Below are positions 9,753 to 19,427 of a DNA stretch of 64,000 nt, one piece after another. The DNA is taken from positions 806,001 to 870,000 of the forward strand of contig NZ_JAZAPB010000002.1 of assembly GCF_036321025.1 (NCBI RefSeq), given 5' to 3'. Made by a program: the position numbers and the translations under genes. Source of the stretch: Alteraurantiacibacter hainanensis (GTDB taxonomy: Bacteria > Pseudomonadota > Alphaproteobacteria > Sphingomonadales > Sphingomonadaceae). The notes beneath the pieces were generated by a model that was not told the DNA's origin, did no database searches, and saw nothing but the letters and a program-made list of their open reading frames with translations. Position 1 is the first letter of the stretch; each line of letters opens with the position of its first letter.

Positions 9753-9800
9753 GATAATACGCGCGAAGCGAGGCATTGAGCCTGAAAAAGAAGTTTCAGG
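9753..9800. promoter_or_regulatory. shared maiA/hmgA control region with an inverted repeat
   Basis: The 103-base divergent region between maiA and hmgA. GATAAT at 9753-9758 could serve as a -10 box for hmgA; no convincing -35 was found. A perfect 7-base inverted repeat, CCTGAAA at 9781-9787 and TTTCAGG at 9794-9800 with a 6-base spacer, ends 12 bases before the hmgA ATG. Its right arm contains the AGG of the probable Shine-Dalgarno (AGGTGAG). It could be a repressor site or an RNA hairpin that limits translation; which one is not known. Confidence 0.5.
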
Positions 9801-9812
9801 TGAGACTAATCT

Positions 9813-11090
9813 ATGCGGTACCAGACGGGATTTCTCAACCATTTCGCCAGCGAGGCCATAGAAGGCGCCTTGCCCGAGGGGCGTAACAGTCCCCAGCGCC
9901 CGGCATTTGGCCTCTATGCGGAGCAGTTCAGCACGAGCGCGTTCACCGCTCCGCGCGCCGAAAATCGCCGCAGCTGGCTTTATCGCATGCGCCCCACCAC
10001 CGCCCATGGTGCTTTCAAGCCCTATGGCGGATCGGCCCGCTTCGCCGCGCCCGATGGCAGCTTCACTACGCCCAATCGCCTGCGCTGGGATGCGCTGCCC
10101 ATGCCCGATGGCAGGATCGATTTCGTCGACGGGATCGTGACCTACGCTGGCAACGGCGATCCGGCATCGGGCGGTATCGGCATCCACCTCTACGCGGCAA
10201 CGACGGGGATGGACGCGCGGGCCTTCCAGAACAGCGATGGCGAGATGCTGTTCGTCCCGCAGCAGGGCGACATTCGCATCGTTACCGAACTGGGCCGGAT
10301 GGACGTCGCACCCGGCCACGTCGCACTGGTGCCGAAGGGCATGCGGTTTCGCGTCGAACTGCCCGGGGGCAGCGCGCGGGGCTACATCTGCGAGAATTTC
10401 GGCGCTCCTTTCCGCCTGCCCGACCTTGGCCCCATCGGCGCCAACGGTCTTGCCAATCCGCGGGATTTCGAGACGCCTGTCGCCTGGTTCGAGGACCGCG
10501 ACGAGGAATTCGAGATCGTCCAGAAGTTCAACGGCAGGCTCTGGACGACCACCATCGATCATTCGCCGTTCGACGTGGTCGCCTGGCACGGCAATTCCGC
10601 CCCCTGCCGTTATGATCTCGCGCGGTTCAACACCATCAACACGGTCAGCTTCGATCATCCCGATCCCTCGATCTTCACCGTGCTGACCAGCCCCAGCGAT
10701 ACGCCCGGCACCGCTAACTGCGATTTCGTGATCTTCCCGCCCCGCTGGATGGTGGCCGAAGACACCTTCCGCCCGCCGTGGTTCCACCGCAACGTGATGA
10801 GCGAGTTCATGGGGCTTGTTCATGGTGTCTACGACGCCAAGGAAGGCGGCGGCTTCGTGCCGGGCGGCGCCAGCCTGCACAACCAGTTCAATGGCCACGG
10901 TCCCGACGCCGACAGCACCCGAAAGGCGATGGAGGCCGAGCTTGCTCCCGTCAGGATCGAGGACACGCTGGCCTTCATGTTCGAAAGCCGGGCAATAATT
11001 CACACCACCGATTTCGCCATGAACGGCGGACTTCTGCAAACCGATTACGACGCCTGCTGGCAGGGCTTCGAGAAAGCGAAACTTCCATGA
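9813..11090 (+). CDS. hmgA: homogentisate 1,2-dioxygenase
   Basis: 425 residues, a normal length. The iron(II) enzyme opens the ring of homogentisate to maleylacetoacetate in tyrosine and phenylalanine breakdown. The N terminus (RYQTGFLNHFASEA) is typical. Metal-binding residues are visible in the cupin core: WFHRN with His about 325, SEFMG with Glu about 331, and the following LHNQFNGHGPD region with the third histidine. It starts at ATG 9813 behind AGGTGAG. Its stop overlaps the start of fahA (ATGA at 11087-11090), so the two are one transcript. The gene for 4-hydroxyphenylpyruvate dioxygenase, the step before, is not in the window. Confidence 0.97.
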   Translation: MRYQTGFLNHFASEAIEGALPEGRNSPQRPAFGLYAEQFSTSAFTAPRAENRRSWLYRMRPTTAHGAFKPYGGSARFAAPDGSFTTPNRLRWDALPMPDGRIDFVDGIVTYAGNGDPASGGIGIHLYAATTGMDARAFQNSDGEMLFVPQQGDIRIVTELGRMDVAPGHVALVPKGMRFRVELPGGSARGYICENFGAPFRLPDLGPIGANGLANPRDFETPVAWFEDRDEEFEIVQKFNGRLWTTTIDHSPFDVVAWHGNSAPCRYDLARFNTINTVSFDHPDPSIFTVLTSPSDTPGTANCDFVIFPPRWMVAEDTFRPPWFHRNVMSEFMGLVHGVYDAKEGGGFVPGGASLHNQFNGHGPDADSTRKAMEAELAPVRIEDTLAFMFESRAIIHTTDFAMNGGLLQTDYDACWQGFEKAKLP

Positions 11091-12388
11091 CCATCGAAAC
11101 CGATTTCACGCACGATCCCGAAGCCAGGAGCTGGGTGGAAAGCGCCAACGGACATCCGCATTTCCCGGTGCAGAACCTGCCGCTCGGCGTATTTTCTCCG
11201 CCGGACGGGGCGGAACCGCGGGGCGGCGTGGCCATCGGCGACATGATCCTGGATCTGAAGGACATTGCCGACCTGCTGGAACTGGAAGCGGCCACCGCGG
11301 CGCAGCTGGCCAGCGGCGAAACGCTCAACCGGCTCCTCGATCGCGGGCCGGACACGCTGCGCGCGCTGCGCCAGGGCGTGTTCAAGCTGCTGACCGACGA
11401 TAGCAACAAGAGCACGCTGGAGCCCGCCCTGCACAAGGCGAAGGACTGCTCGATGTACGTACCGGTCCGCGTCGGCGACTACACCGACTTCTACACCGGC
11501 ATCCATCATGCCGAGAACATCGGCAGCCTGTTCCGCCCGGACAATCCGCTGCTGCCGAACTACAAGTACGTTCCCATCGGCTATCACGGCCGTTCGTCCT
11601 CCATTCGCCTGTCGGGCAAGGACGTGAAACGACCCAGCGGCCAGAAGAAGCCGGCCGAGGAAGGCGCCGCGCCGCCGTTCGGGCCGAGCGAGCGGCTGGA
11701 TTACGAACTCGAGATGGGCATCTGGATCGGCAAGGGTAACGCCCTGGGGCACCCCATCCCGATCCGCGAGGCGGAAGAGCATATCGCCGGCATCTCGATC
11801 CTGAACGACTGGTCCGCGCGCGACATACAGGCGTGGGAATACCAGCCGCTCGGCCCGTTCCTGGCGAAGAACTTCCACTCCACGATCTCGCCCTGGATCG
11901 TGACGCTGGATGCTCTTGCGCCGTTCCGCACCGCGCAGCCCGCACGGCCCGACGGCGATCCCGCGCCGCTGGACTATCTCTACGACGAGGCCGATCAGGA
12001 AAACGGCGCCTTTGGCGTGACGATGGACGTCTTCATCACCACCCCGCAGATGCGCGAGGATGGTGACGAGCCACACCGCCTCAGCTCCGGACCGATGACG
12101 GCCATGTACTGGACTGCCGCGCAGCTGGTGGCGCATCATTCCGTTGGCGGCTGCAACATGCAGGCGGGCGACTTGCTGGGCACCGGCACCCTGACCAGCG
12201 GCGAGGACGGCGGCGAAGGCAGCCTGATCGAGCTGACGCAGGGCGGCAAGCAGCCGATCACCTTGCCCAACGGGGAGACCCGCACGTTCCTGGAGGACGG
12301 GGACGAGGTGATCATGACCGCCTATGCCGAGAAGGAGGGCTTCGCCCGCATCGGTCTGGGCGAATGCCGCGCCAGGATCACGGGCTAG
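11087..12388 (+). CDS. fahA: fumarylacetoacetase
   Basis: 433 residues from ATG 11087, which overlaps the hmgA stop. It cleaves fumarylacetoacetate to fumarate and acetoacetate, the last step of the homogentisate route. The FAH N-terminal SH3-like domain covers about residues 15-115. The catalytic domain follows, with CSMYVPVRVGDYTDFYTGIH (metal-binding aspartate near residue 130 and active-site histidine) and YKYVPIGYHGRSSS. Further on, LNDWSARDIQAWEYQPLGPF carries the second metal-site region. Together with maiA and hmgA the locus covers everything from homogentisate to central metabolism. Confidence 0.96.
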   Translation: MTIETDFTHDPEARSWVESANGHPHFPVQNLPLGVFSPPDGAEPRGGVAIGDMILDLKDIADLLELEAATAAQLASGETLNRLLDRGPDTLRALRQGVFKLLTDDSNKSTLEPALHKAKDCSMYVPVRVGDYTDFYTGIHHAENIGSLFRPDNPLLPNYKYVPIGYHGRSSSIRLSGKDVKRPSGQKKPAEEGAAPPFGPSERLDYELEMGIWIGKGNALGHPIPIREAEEHIAGISILNDWSARDIQAWEYQPLGPFLAKNFHSTISPWIVTLDALAPFRTAQPARPDGDPAPLDYLYDEADQENGAFGVTMDVFITTPQMREDGDEPHRLSSGPMTAMYWTAAQLVAHHSVGGCNMQAGDLLGTGTLTSGEDGGEGSLIELTQGGKQPITLPNGETRTFLEDGDEVIMTAYAEKEGFARIGLGECRARITG

Positions 12389-12481
12389 CTTACTGTGCAC
12401 AGCCCTGCAGTGGCGGGGCTTACAGGCTTGGCTATCGCGCAGGAACATTGGTAGGCATGGCCCCTCGTTAGCGGAGGTGTC

Positions 12482-14452
12482 ATGCCGAGAATTCCGGGAT
12501 TTGCCGTGCTGGTTGGCACGGCTGCATTGCTGAGCGCCTGTTCCCATCCCGACATGGACCAGGCACGATACGACCAATTCGGCGTTCGCACCATGATGTC
12601 CGGCACCATCGCCTTTCGCGATCTCGATCGTGATGGACAACTCACGCCTTATGAGAACCCCGAACTAACATCTCGCCAGCGCGCGGCAGACCTTCTTCCC
12701 CGGCTGACCCTGCCGGAGAAGGCCGGGCTCATGGTGGTCGCCACCGCGCCCAACAATGCGCCGCGCGGCGAGCCGGCGACGGCCTACGATCTCGATGCGG
12801 TGCAGCGCCTCAACCACGGGGCGCACGTCACGCACTTCATCTCGCGCCTTTCGACCGGTGCGCCTGCGTTGGCGGAGGCCAACAATGGCATCCAGCAGGT
12901 GGCAGCCAACAGTCGCCTCGGCATCCCGGCAATCGTCATGACGGACCCGCGCCACGGCTACACCGAACTGGCTGGCGCCAGCGTCGAGGGCGGCGAATTC
13001 AGCCAGTGGCCCAACAACCTCGGCTTTGCCGCGCTCGGCGATCCGCAGATGGTGTTCGACTACGCTCGGACGATGGGCGAGGATCTGCGCCAGCTTGGCT
13101 TCCACATTATCCTCGGCCCGCAGATAGACTTGGCGACCGAGCCGCGCTGGCCCCGCAATTACGATACTTTCGGTGAGGATCCCGCAATCGCTGCCGCGAT
13201 GGCCAATGCCTTTGTCGCAGGCGTGCAGGGCACGGGGCAGGGTGGCGGTATCGCCAGCGACCGGGTGGCGGCGGTGGTAAAGCACTTCGCGGGCTATTCC
13301 GCGTCGCGCACGGGGTTCGATGCGCATAACTACTACGGCCGCCATTCGCTGCTGAATGCCGAGGAATGGGAACTGCACATCGCCCCCTTCGTCGGTGCTC
13401 TCGCGGCCGATCCGGCTGGCGTGATGCCCGCATATTCCATCCTGCAGGAACTGGAACTGGACGGCGAACTGGTGGAACAGGTGGGCGTGGGCTTCAACCG
13501 CCGCATCCTGCGCGGCGAATTGCGTGAAAGGCTGGGATTCGACGGCGTCGTCATTTCCGACTGGCTCATCACAGCCGACTGCACCGAGCATTGCGTGCAT
13601 GGGCACCCGGAGGGCGAGCCGCCCAGCTTCGCGACGGTATCCACCGCCTGGGGTGTGGAGGACCTGACCATTCCCCAGCGGTTCGCCAAGGGGATCGAGG
13701 CGGGCATCGACATCTTCGGCGGTGTCGACGATCCCTCGCCCATCGTCGAGGCTGTCGAGACCGGGCTGGTGGAAGAGAGTCTTGTCGATGCCGCAGTGCT
13801 GCGCATTCTGTTGCAGAAGTTCGACCTCGGCCTGTTCGACAGTGTCGGCGTCTCGCCAGGCCAGGTGGCCGATGGCGTGGCCCAACCGGCGGAGATCGCG
13901 CAAGGCCAGCTGGCCATGGCCGCGTCCATGGTCGTCCTGGAAGCCGATCGCGACGTCGCACTGCCCGCCGGCGCGCGGGTGCTGCTGTCCGGCGTCGATG
14001 CCGGCACGGCCCGCGAGTGGGGCTTCGTTCCGGTCGACACCGCAGCCGAAGCGGAGTTTGCCATCGTTCGCACGAAGTCGCCTTTCGAGTTGCTGCATCC
14101 CGGCTACATGTTCGGCTCGCTTCACCAGGAAGGCAGCCTTGCCTTTCCCGATGACCATCCCGCCCTCGCTTTCCTCTCCGGCCTGCCCCAGGGCCTGCCG
14201 GTGATTGCCGACGTCCAGCTGGACCGGCCGGCAATCCTCACGCCGCTTCGTGAGCGGGCTGACGTCCTGCTTGCCAGCTTCGGTGCCAGCGATGCCGCGC
14301 TGATGCAGGTTCTCACCGGAGAGACGGTGCCCCGCGGTCGCTTGCCGTTCGAACTGCCCAGCAGCATGGCGGCGGTGGAGGCACAGCGGCCCGGAGCGCC
14401 GGCCGACAGCGCCGATCCGCTCTATCCGCTAGGCTACCGTCACTCCCAGTAG
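12482..14452 (+). CDS. glycoside hydrolase family 3 lipoprotein
   Basis: 656 residues. It begins with a signal sequence ending in the lipobox LLSAC (Cys about residue 20), so it should be a lipid-anchored envelope protein. The GH3 barrel has the KHFAGY substrate-binding segment near residue 266 and the nucleophile region DGVVISDW near 355-360. A C-terminal alpha/beta sandwich domain follows. GH3 enzymes remove single sugars from beta-glucosides and related glycans; the substrate is not clear here. A strong GGAGGTGT ribosome site precedes the ATG. The last 24 bases overlap the convergent glutathione transferase gene. No other carbohydrate gene is close. Confidence 0.9.
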   Translation: MPRIPGFAVLVGTAALLSACSHPDMDQARYDQFGVRTMMSGTIAFRDLDRDGQLTPYENPELTSRQRAADLLPRLTLPEKAGLMVVATAPNNAPRGEPATAYDLDAVQRLNHGAHVTHFISRLSTGAPALAEANNGIQQVAANSRLGIPAIVMTDPRHGYTELAGASVEGGEFSQWPNNLGFAALGDPQMVFDYARTMGEDLRQLGFHIILGPQIDLATEPRWPRNYDTFGEDPAIAAAMANAFVAGVQGTGQGGGIASDRVAAVVKHFAGYSASRTGFDAHNYYGRHSLLNAEEWELHIAPFVGALAADPAGVMPAYSILQELELDGELVEQVGVGFNRRILRGELRERLGFDGVVISDWLITADCTEHCVHGHPEGEPPSFATVSTAWGVEDLTIPQRFAKGIEAGIDIFGGVDDPSPIVEAVETGLVEESLVDAAVLRILLQKFDLGLFDSVGVSPGQVADGVAQPAEIAQGQLAMAASMVVLEADRDVALPAGARVLLSGVDAGTAREWGFVPVDTAAEAEFAIVRTKSPFELLHPGYMFGSLHQEGSLAFPDDHPALAFLSGLPQGLPVIADVQLDRPAILTPLRERADVLLASFGASDAALMQVLTGETVPRGRLPFELPSSMAAVEAQRPGAPADSADPLYPLGYRHSQ

Positions 14453-15247
14453 GCGGGCCAGTTCCGGCCAGGTCTTCTCGCCGTTGGCGCGCATTTCGGC
14501 GGCCAGGTCGTCGGGCATCCACTTGACGAAGGCCGGATGGAAGGAACGGCGCGCGCGCACCTTGCTGAACCAGCGTGCGACCTGCGGCCTGCTGCCGTCC
14601 TCCCACAGCGGCTCCATCGCCAATGCCGACAGGCGGTTAAGGTAGGGCGCCATGGCGGCATCGGCCAGCGTGAAGGCATCGCCCACCAGCCATTCGCTCC
14701 CTTCCAGCGCGGCTTCCATGCGGTCGAGGTAATCGACGTAGAGCCGCACCTTGTCGGCCGCGCCGGGTGCGTCCAGCCCTTGCTGGATATAGCTCCACTT
14801 CAGCTTGCGCGCGGCGAGGCCATCTGGCCCCGCATCGGCGACGAACTCCTCGAAACTTCCCGCACCTTGGCGCAGGATCGTGTGGCGGTGGCTGACGACA
14901 TAGGTGAGCGCGGAGCAGGCCGGATGCAGTTCCTCGTCAACGGCCTTGGTCCACAGGCGCACTCGTGCGCGGCCTTCCGGCGTCGCGGGCATCAGGGCCG
15001 GGCCGTCGAAGGCCTCGTCCACGTATTCGCAGATCACGCTGCTTTCGCGGATCACCGCGTCCCCGTGCACCAGCGTGGGCACGACGGCCTTGGGATTGAG
15101 TGCGAGGTAATCCGCCGCGAACTGTTCGCCCGCCATGATGTCGACATAGGCGCTGTCCCAGGGCACGCCCTTTTCCTCCAGCACGAGGCGCACCTTGGCC
15201 GCACAGGCGCTCGAGCCATGATGATACAGGGTTACCTTGTCGCTCAC
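14429..15247 (-). CDS. glutathione S-transferase family protein
   Basis: 272 residues. The N-terminal thioredoxin-like GST domain begins with VTLYHHGSSACAAKVRLVLE and includes the cis-proline AVVPTLVHGD and the glutathione-contacting ESSVICEY segment. The helical C-terminal domain has FTLADAAMAPYLNRL. It is longer than most GSTs (200-230 residues), with an extended insert around residues 115-165. Sphingomonads use some GSTs to cleave lignin ethers, but nothing here proves such a role. It ends inside the last 24 bases of the GH3 gene, and is divergent from the pirin gene 38 bases away. Confidence 0.87.
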   Translation of the reverse strand: MSDKVTLYHHGSSACAAKVRLVLEEKGVPWDSAYVDIMAGEQFAADYLALNPKAVVPTLVHGDAVIRESSVICEYVDEAFDGPALMPATPEGRARVRLWTKAVDEELHPACSALTYVVSHRHTILRQGAGSFEEFVADAGPDGLAARKLKWSYIQQGLDAPGAADKVRLYVDYLDRMEAALEGSEWLVGDAFTLADAAMAPYLNRLSALAMEPLWEDGSRPQVARWFSKVRARRSFHPAFVKWMPDDLAAEMRANGEKTWPELARLLGVTVA

Positions 15248-15285
15248 GCGCTTGATCCTATCTTGGGGCGCAAAGGAGACAAGCG

Positions 15286-15981
15286 ATGATCGAAGTCCGC
15301 AAGTTCGACAGCCTGGGCAAGGCCAACCACGGCTGGCTCGACGCCAATTTCCACTTCTCGTTCGCCCAGTATTTCGACCAGCGCCGGATGCACTGGGGCA
15401 AGTTGCGCGTGTGGAACGACGACATCATCGCGCCCAGGAGCGGCTTTCCCCCACATGGGCACGAGAACATGGAGATCATCACCTACGTTCGCAAAGGCGC
15501 GATCACGCACAAGGACAGCCTTGGCAACGAGGGCCGCACCGAAGCCGGCGACGTGCAGGTGATGAGCGCGGGCACCGGCATCCAGCATGCCGAATACAAC
15601 ATCGACGACGAGGAGACACATTCCTTCCAGCTATGGATCCTGCCCGACCGTGAAGGGCACGAGCCGAGCTGGGGCACCAAGACGTTTCCGAAGGACGCGC
15701 GTTCCGGCAAGTTCGACGTGCTGGCGAGCGGACGCGAGGGTGACGAGGATGCCCTGCGCATCCACGCCGATGCCCGTGTGCTGGGCGCCACGATCGGCGC
15801 TGGCGAGACGGTCGATTACGATCTTGGGGGCCGCAAGGGTTACCTCGTTCCCGCGACAGGCAGGATCGAGATAGACGGCAAGGTCGCCGACGCCCGCGAC
15901 GGGGTGGCGATTGCCGATCTCGACAGGCTGAGCGTGACCGCGCTGGAAGACAGCGAAGTTGTGCTGGTCGACACGGCTTGA
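15286..15981 (+). CDS. pirin family protein
   Basis: 231 residues forming two cupin domains. The N-terminal cupin holds the metal ligands of pirins: PPHGHENMEI (two histidines near residues 56-58) and, further on, GTGIQHAEYN (His and Glu). Bacterial pirins include quercetinase-like enzymes and regulators of central metabolism; this sequence does not tell which. The gene is divergent from the glutathione transferase gene. Just after its stop an imperfect terminator-like hairpin and an intergenic repeat element follow. Confidence 0.9.
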   Translation: MIEVRKFDSLGKANHGWLDANFHFSFAQYFDQRRMHWGKLRVWNDDIIAPRSGFPPHGHENMEIITYVRKGAITHKDSLGNEGRTEAGDVQVMSAGTGIQHAEYNIDDEETHSFQLWILPDREGHEPSWGTKTFPKDARSGKFDVLASGREGDEDALRIHADARVLGATIGAGETVDYDLGGRKGYLVPATGRIEIDGKVADARDGVAIADLDRLSVTALEDSEVVLVDTA

Positions 15982-15989
15982 GGTCCGGG

Positions 15990-16013
15990 GCCGGATGAAA
16001 GTCCGGCTATTGT
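15990..16013 (+). terminator. weak terminator-like hairpin after the pirin gene
   Basis: A perfect 6-base stem, GCCGGA at 15990-15995 and TCCGGC at 16002-16007, with loop TGAAAG, followed by TATTGT. It begins 9 bases after the pirin stop. The T-tract is poor, so efficiency is doubtful. Confidence 0.35.
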
Positions 16014-16151
16014 GGAACACATGGAACACTGTCCTGAGGGCAAATAATGCCCCCTGCTTGCAGGCCTTTCGTCTGGGCTGAATTGCTGACCGGCGAGGGA
16101 CGAGGCTGTGCTCCACGTCCAAGGCATTTCCACGGCGAGGCCCGTGTAGGA
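16013..16151 (-). repeat. intergenic repeat element, copy A
   Basis: The 22 bases 16013-16034 are identical to 32607-32628. Inside them GGAACAC occurs twice with period 9 (GGAACACAT then GGAACACTG). The other end of the element is the heptamer TGTAGGA at 16145-16151; copy B has the same heptamer 122 bases after its core, copy A 132 bases. The bases between are not conserved. Read on the minus strand, both copies follow the end of an operon: stop codon, hairpin, TCCTACA, spacer, then the core. The element lies between the convergent pirin and ABC permease genes. Function unknown. Confidence 0.6.
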
Positions 16152-16198
16152 TAGGCCTTCCTCCCCGGTCGCCGTGCGTGCGGGGAGGGGGAAGCCTA
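16152..16198 (-). terminator. hairpin at the end of the ABC efflux operon
   Basis: Bases 16152-16167 pair with 16181-16198 in a long, slightly imperfect stem (TAGGCCTTCC/TCCCCG arms). The arm nearest the gene overlaps the permease stop codon at 16196-16198. On the minus strand the stem is followed by TATCCTACA rather than a T-tract, so it is terminator-like in place but not in form. Confidence 0.4.
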
Positions 16199-17403
16199 CT
16201 CGTGGCGCAGGGCGTCGATAGGGTCGAGGCGGCTGGCGCGGTGGGCCGGGTAGTAGCCGAAGACGATCCCCATCACCGCGCTGAACACGAAGCTGAGCAC
16301 GTTCACGAACGGATCGAAGATGAAGGGCAGGTCGATGGCGCTGGACAGCGCTATCGACAGACCCAGGGCCAGCAGGATGCCGATCAGCCCGCCGAAACAG
16401 CACAGCACCACGGCTTCGGTCAGGAACTGCAGGCGCACTTCCCTCGCCAGCGCACCGATCGCCAGGCGGATGCCGATCTCTCGCGTGCGCTCGGTTACCG
16501 AAACCAGCATGATGTTCATGATGCCGATGCCGCCCACCAGCAGGCTGATGGCGGCAATCACGGTCACCACCAGTGTCATCGTGCCGGTGATGGTGTTGAC
16601 CGTATCGTTGATCTCGGCGGTATCGACGATGTTGAAATCGTTGTCCTCGCCTTCCTGGATCACGCGGCGTTCGCGCAGCAGGTCTATCAGCTGCTGCTGG
16701 ATGGCCAGCGTCTCGTAGGCCGGATCGTACTTCACGACGAAGAACTGGATGTTGTCGTTGCCGATGAAGCGGCGCTGCACCGTCTTGAGCGGCATCAGGA
16801 TCACGTCGTTGGCATCGTTGCCGCCGCCGACGGAGTTGCTGCGTTCGTCGATCACGCCGATCACCCGGCACGAGACATTGCCGACGCGCATCTCCTCGCC
16901 GATCACCTGGTCGGCGAGGAAGATTTCCTCGACGATCTTCGGGCCGAGGATGCACACGCTCTCGCCGCGCGCTTCCTCCTGCTCGTTGAAGTTGCGGCCT
17001 TCCACGACGTCGATGGATTGCGCGCGGAAGAACTCGGTATCGGCCCCCTGGATGCTGGTGGCCCAATCCTGCCCGTTGTGGAACGCGGTGGCATTGGCGT
17101 TTACCGAGCCTGCCGTGCCTTCCACGCCCGCGATCTGCATTTCCACGGCGCGAATGTCGGCATCGTCGAAGGGCGGGGGCGCCACATTGGGGTCGACCTG
17201 CGTCGGGAAGACGATGAACACGTCGGACCCGAGGCCAGAAACCTGTTCCTGCACATCGGCCGTGAGCCCGCGTCCCAGCGTGACCATGGTGATGACCGCG
17301 GCAACGCCGATGATGATGCCCAGCGTCGTCAGGAAGCTGCGCAGCAGGTGGCGCCTGATCTCACGCAGGGCCAGCGACATGGTGGCGCCCAGCATTCCCA
17401 GCA

Positions 17404-17404
<1 letters not shown>
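16196..17404 (-). CDS. MacB-type ABC transporter permease
   Basis: 402 residues with one N-terminal transmembrane helix (residues about 22-45), a large periplasmic domain of the MacB_PCD type (about 50-270), and three C-terminal helices of the FtsX fold (from about 280). The membrane-proximal RTREIGIRLAIGA motif is typical. In known MacAB systems the permease and ATPase work as a mechanotransmitter that drives export of peptides, antibiotics or toxins through the periplasmic adaptor and an outer-membrane channel. Its ATG overlaps the ATPase stop (ATGA at 17402-17406). It is the last of four coupled genes. Confidence 0.93.
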
Positions 17405-18134
<730 letters not shown>

Positions 18135-18138
<4 letters not shown>

Positions 18139-19427
18139 GGCTGGCCGGCCCGGATTCCCGTGACCACTTCCATGCCGGCTTCCAGTTCGTCCGACGTGAC
18201 CACCGTCTGGCGACCGTCGGTCTGGCCGGTGACCACTTCGATCTCGCGTAGGGAGCCATCCTCTTCCACGACATGCACTGTCTGACGGCTGCCGACACCG
18301 ATGGTGGCGTTGTCCTCACCTTCCAGCCCGAATTCCTGCGGGCCGAAGATGCCGCCATCCTCCTCTTCGCCCTCATCCGGGTCGAACCGCAGGGCGCCGT
18401 TGGGCACCAGCATGGCAACGCCCGTGCTTTCCGTGGCGATGGTGGCCGTGGCCGTCATGCCGGGACGCAGCAGGCCGCTGTCGTTGCTGACGATCAGGCG
18501 CGCCTCGTAGCTGACCACCTGCTGGCCCTGCTGTTGCTGCTGGCCGGCCTGGGCGATGTTGTTGGAGGCAAGGTCCACCCGTTCCACAGTCGCCGGGAAG
18601 CGACGGCCGGGATAGGCGTCCACGGTGAAGGTGGCTTCCTGGCCAGGCTGCACCTGGCCCACGTCCGCCTCGTCGATCGAAACGCGCAGCTGCATGACGG
18701 ACAGGTCTTCCGCCAGCACGAACAGCGTGGGCGTGTTGAAGCTGGCGGCCACGGTCTGGCCGGGCTCGACCTGCCGCGCCAGCACCACGCCCGATACGGG
18801 GGAGCGGATCACGGCACGGTCGCGGTTGGTCTGCGCGCTGGAAAGCTGGGCCTGTGCACTGGCGACGTTGGCGCGCGCCGAAGCGACGGCGGCGCGGCCC
18901 CGGTTCACGGCGGCCTCGGCCTGCTCCAGTTCGGCCTGGCTGGGCACGCGGCCATCGGACAGGCGACGCACTTCGCGCAGGCGTTCCAGCTGCGCGGTGT
19001 CGGCTTCCAGCGTGGCCTGTGCCTGCGCCACCGATGCGCGCGCCGAGTTGAGGTTTGCGCGGGACTGCGTGATCTGGTCCTCGATCACGTCAGTGTTGAT
19101 GCGCGCCAGAACCTGACCGCGCGATACGATGTCGTTCACGTCCACCAGCACGTCGTCGATGCGGCCCGACACTTCGGAGCCGACTTCAACCTGGTTGGTG
19201 GGACGCAGGTTGCCCGTCGCGGTCACGGTCAGGTCGAGCGAGCGCTGTTCCACCTCGGCAGTAATGTAGTTGGGTGTCTCGTCTCCGCCGGAAAACACCG
19301 TCGAGAGTACGATCAGCAGCACGACGATTGCGGCGACGATCCATACCCACCGCTTCTTGTACCACTTGCGTGGTTTTCCCCGGTCGAGGTACTCGCCGAT
19401 ATCCTGTTCTGTTGCAGCGTCGTTCAT
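18135..19427 (-). CDS. MacA-type efflux periplasmic adaptor
   Basis: 430 residues from ATG 19427. A short cytoplasmic stretch, one transmembrane helix (about residues 27-45, WIVAAIVVLLIVLSTVF) and a periplasmic part follow. That part has a lipoyl half (GNLRPTNQVEVGSEVSGRID), a long Ala/Gln-rich alpha hairpin (about 100-210), the second lipoyl half (VIRSPVSGVVLARQVEPGQT), a beta barrel and a membrane-proximal domain. A Gln-rich run (AGQQQQQGQQ) lies near residue 295. The ATG overlaps the outer-membrane factor stop at 19424-19427. A longer frame upstream is only antisense-like low-complexity sequence and was rejected. Confidence 0.94.

Noticed and set aside
12482..14452. GH3 lipoprotein as NagZ (cell-wall beta-N-acetylglucosaminidase)
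   Set aside because: NagZ is cytoplasmic and about 340 residues; this protein has a lipoprotein signal and a C-terminal domain typical of larger GH3 enzymes.
14429..15247. Glutathione transferase as a lignin beta-etherase (LigE/LigF type)
   Set aside because: The N-terminal motif and the insert do not match what I know of those enzymes, and no C-alpha dehydrogenase genes are nearby.
16013..16034. GAAC-5-GAAC in the repeat core read as a LexA (SOS) box
   Set aside because: The alphaproteobacterial LexA box is GTTC-7-GTTC; the spacing here is five and neither copy lies before a gene start.
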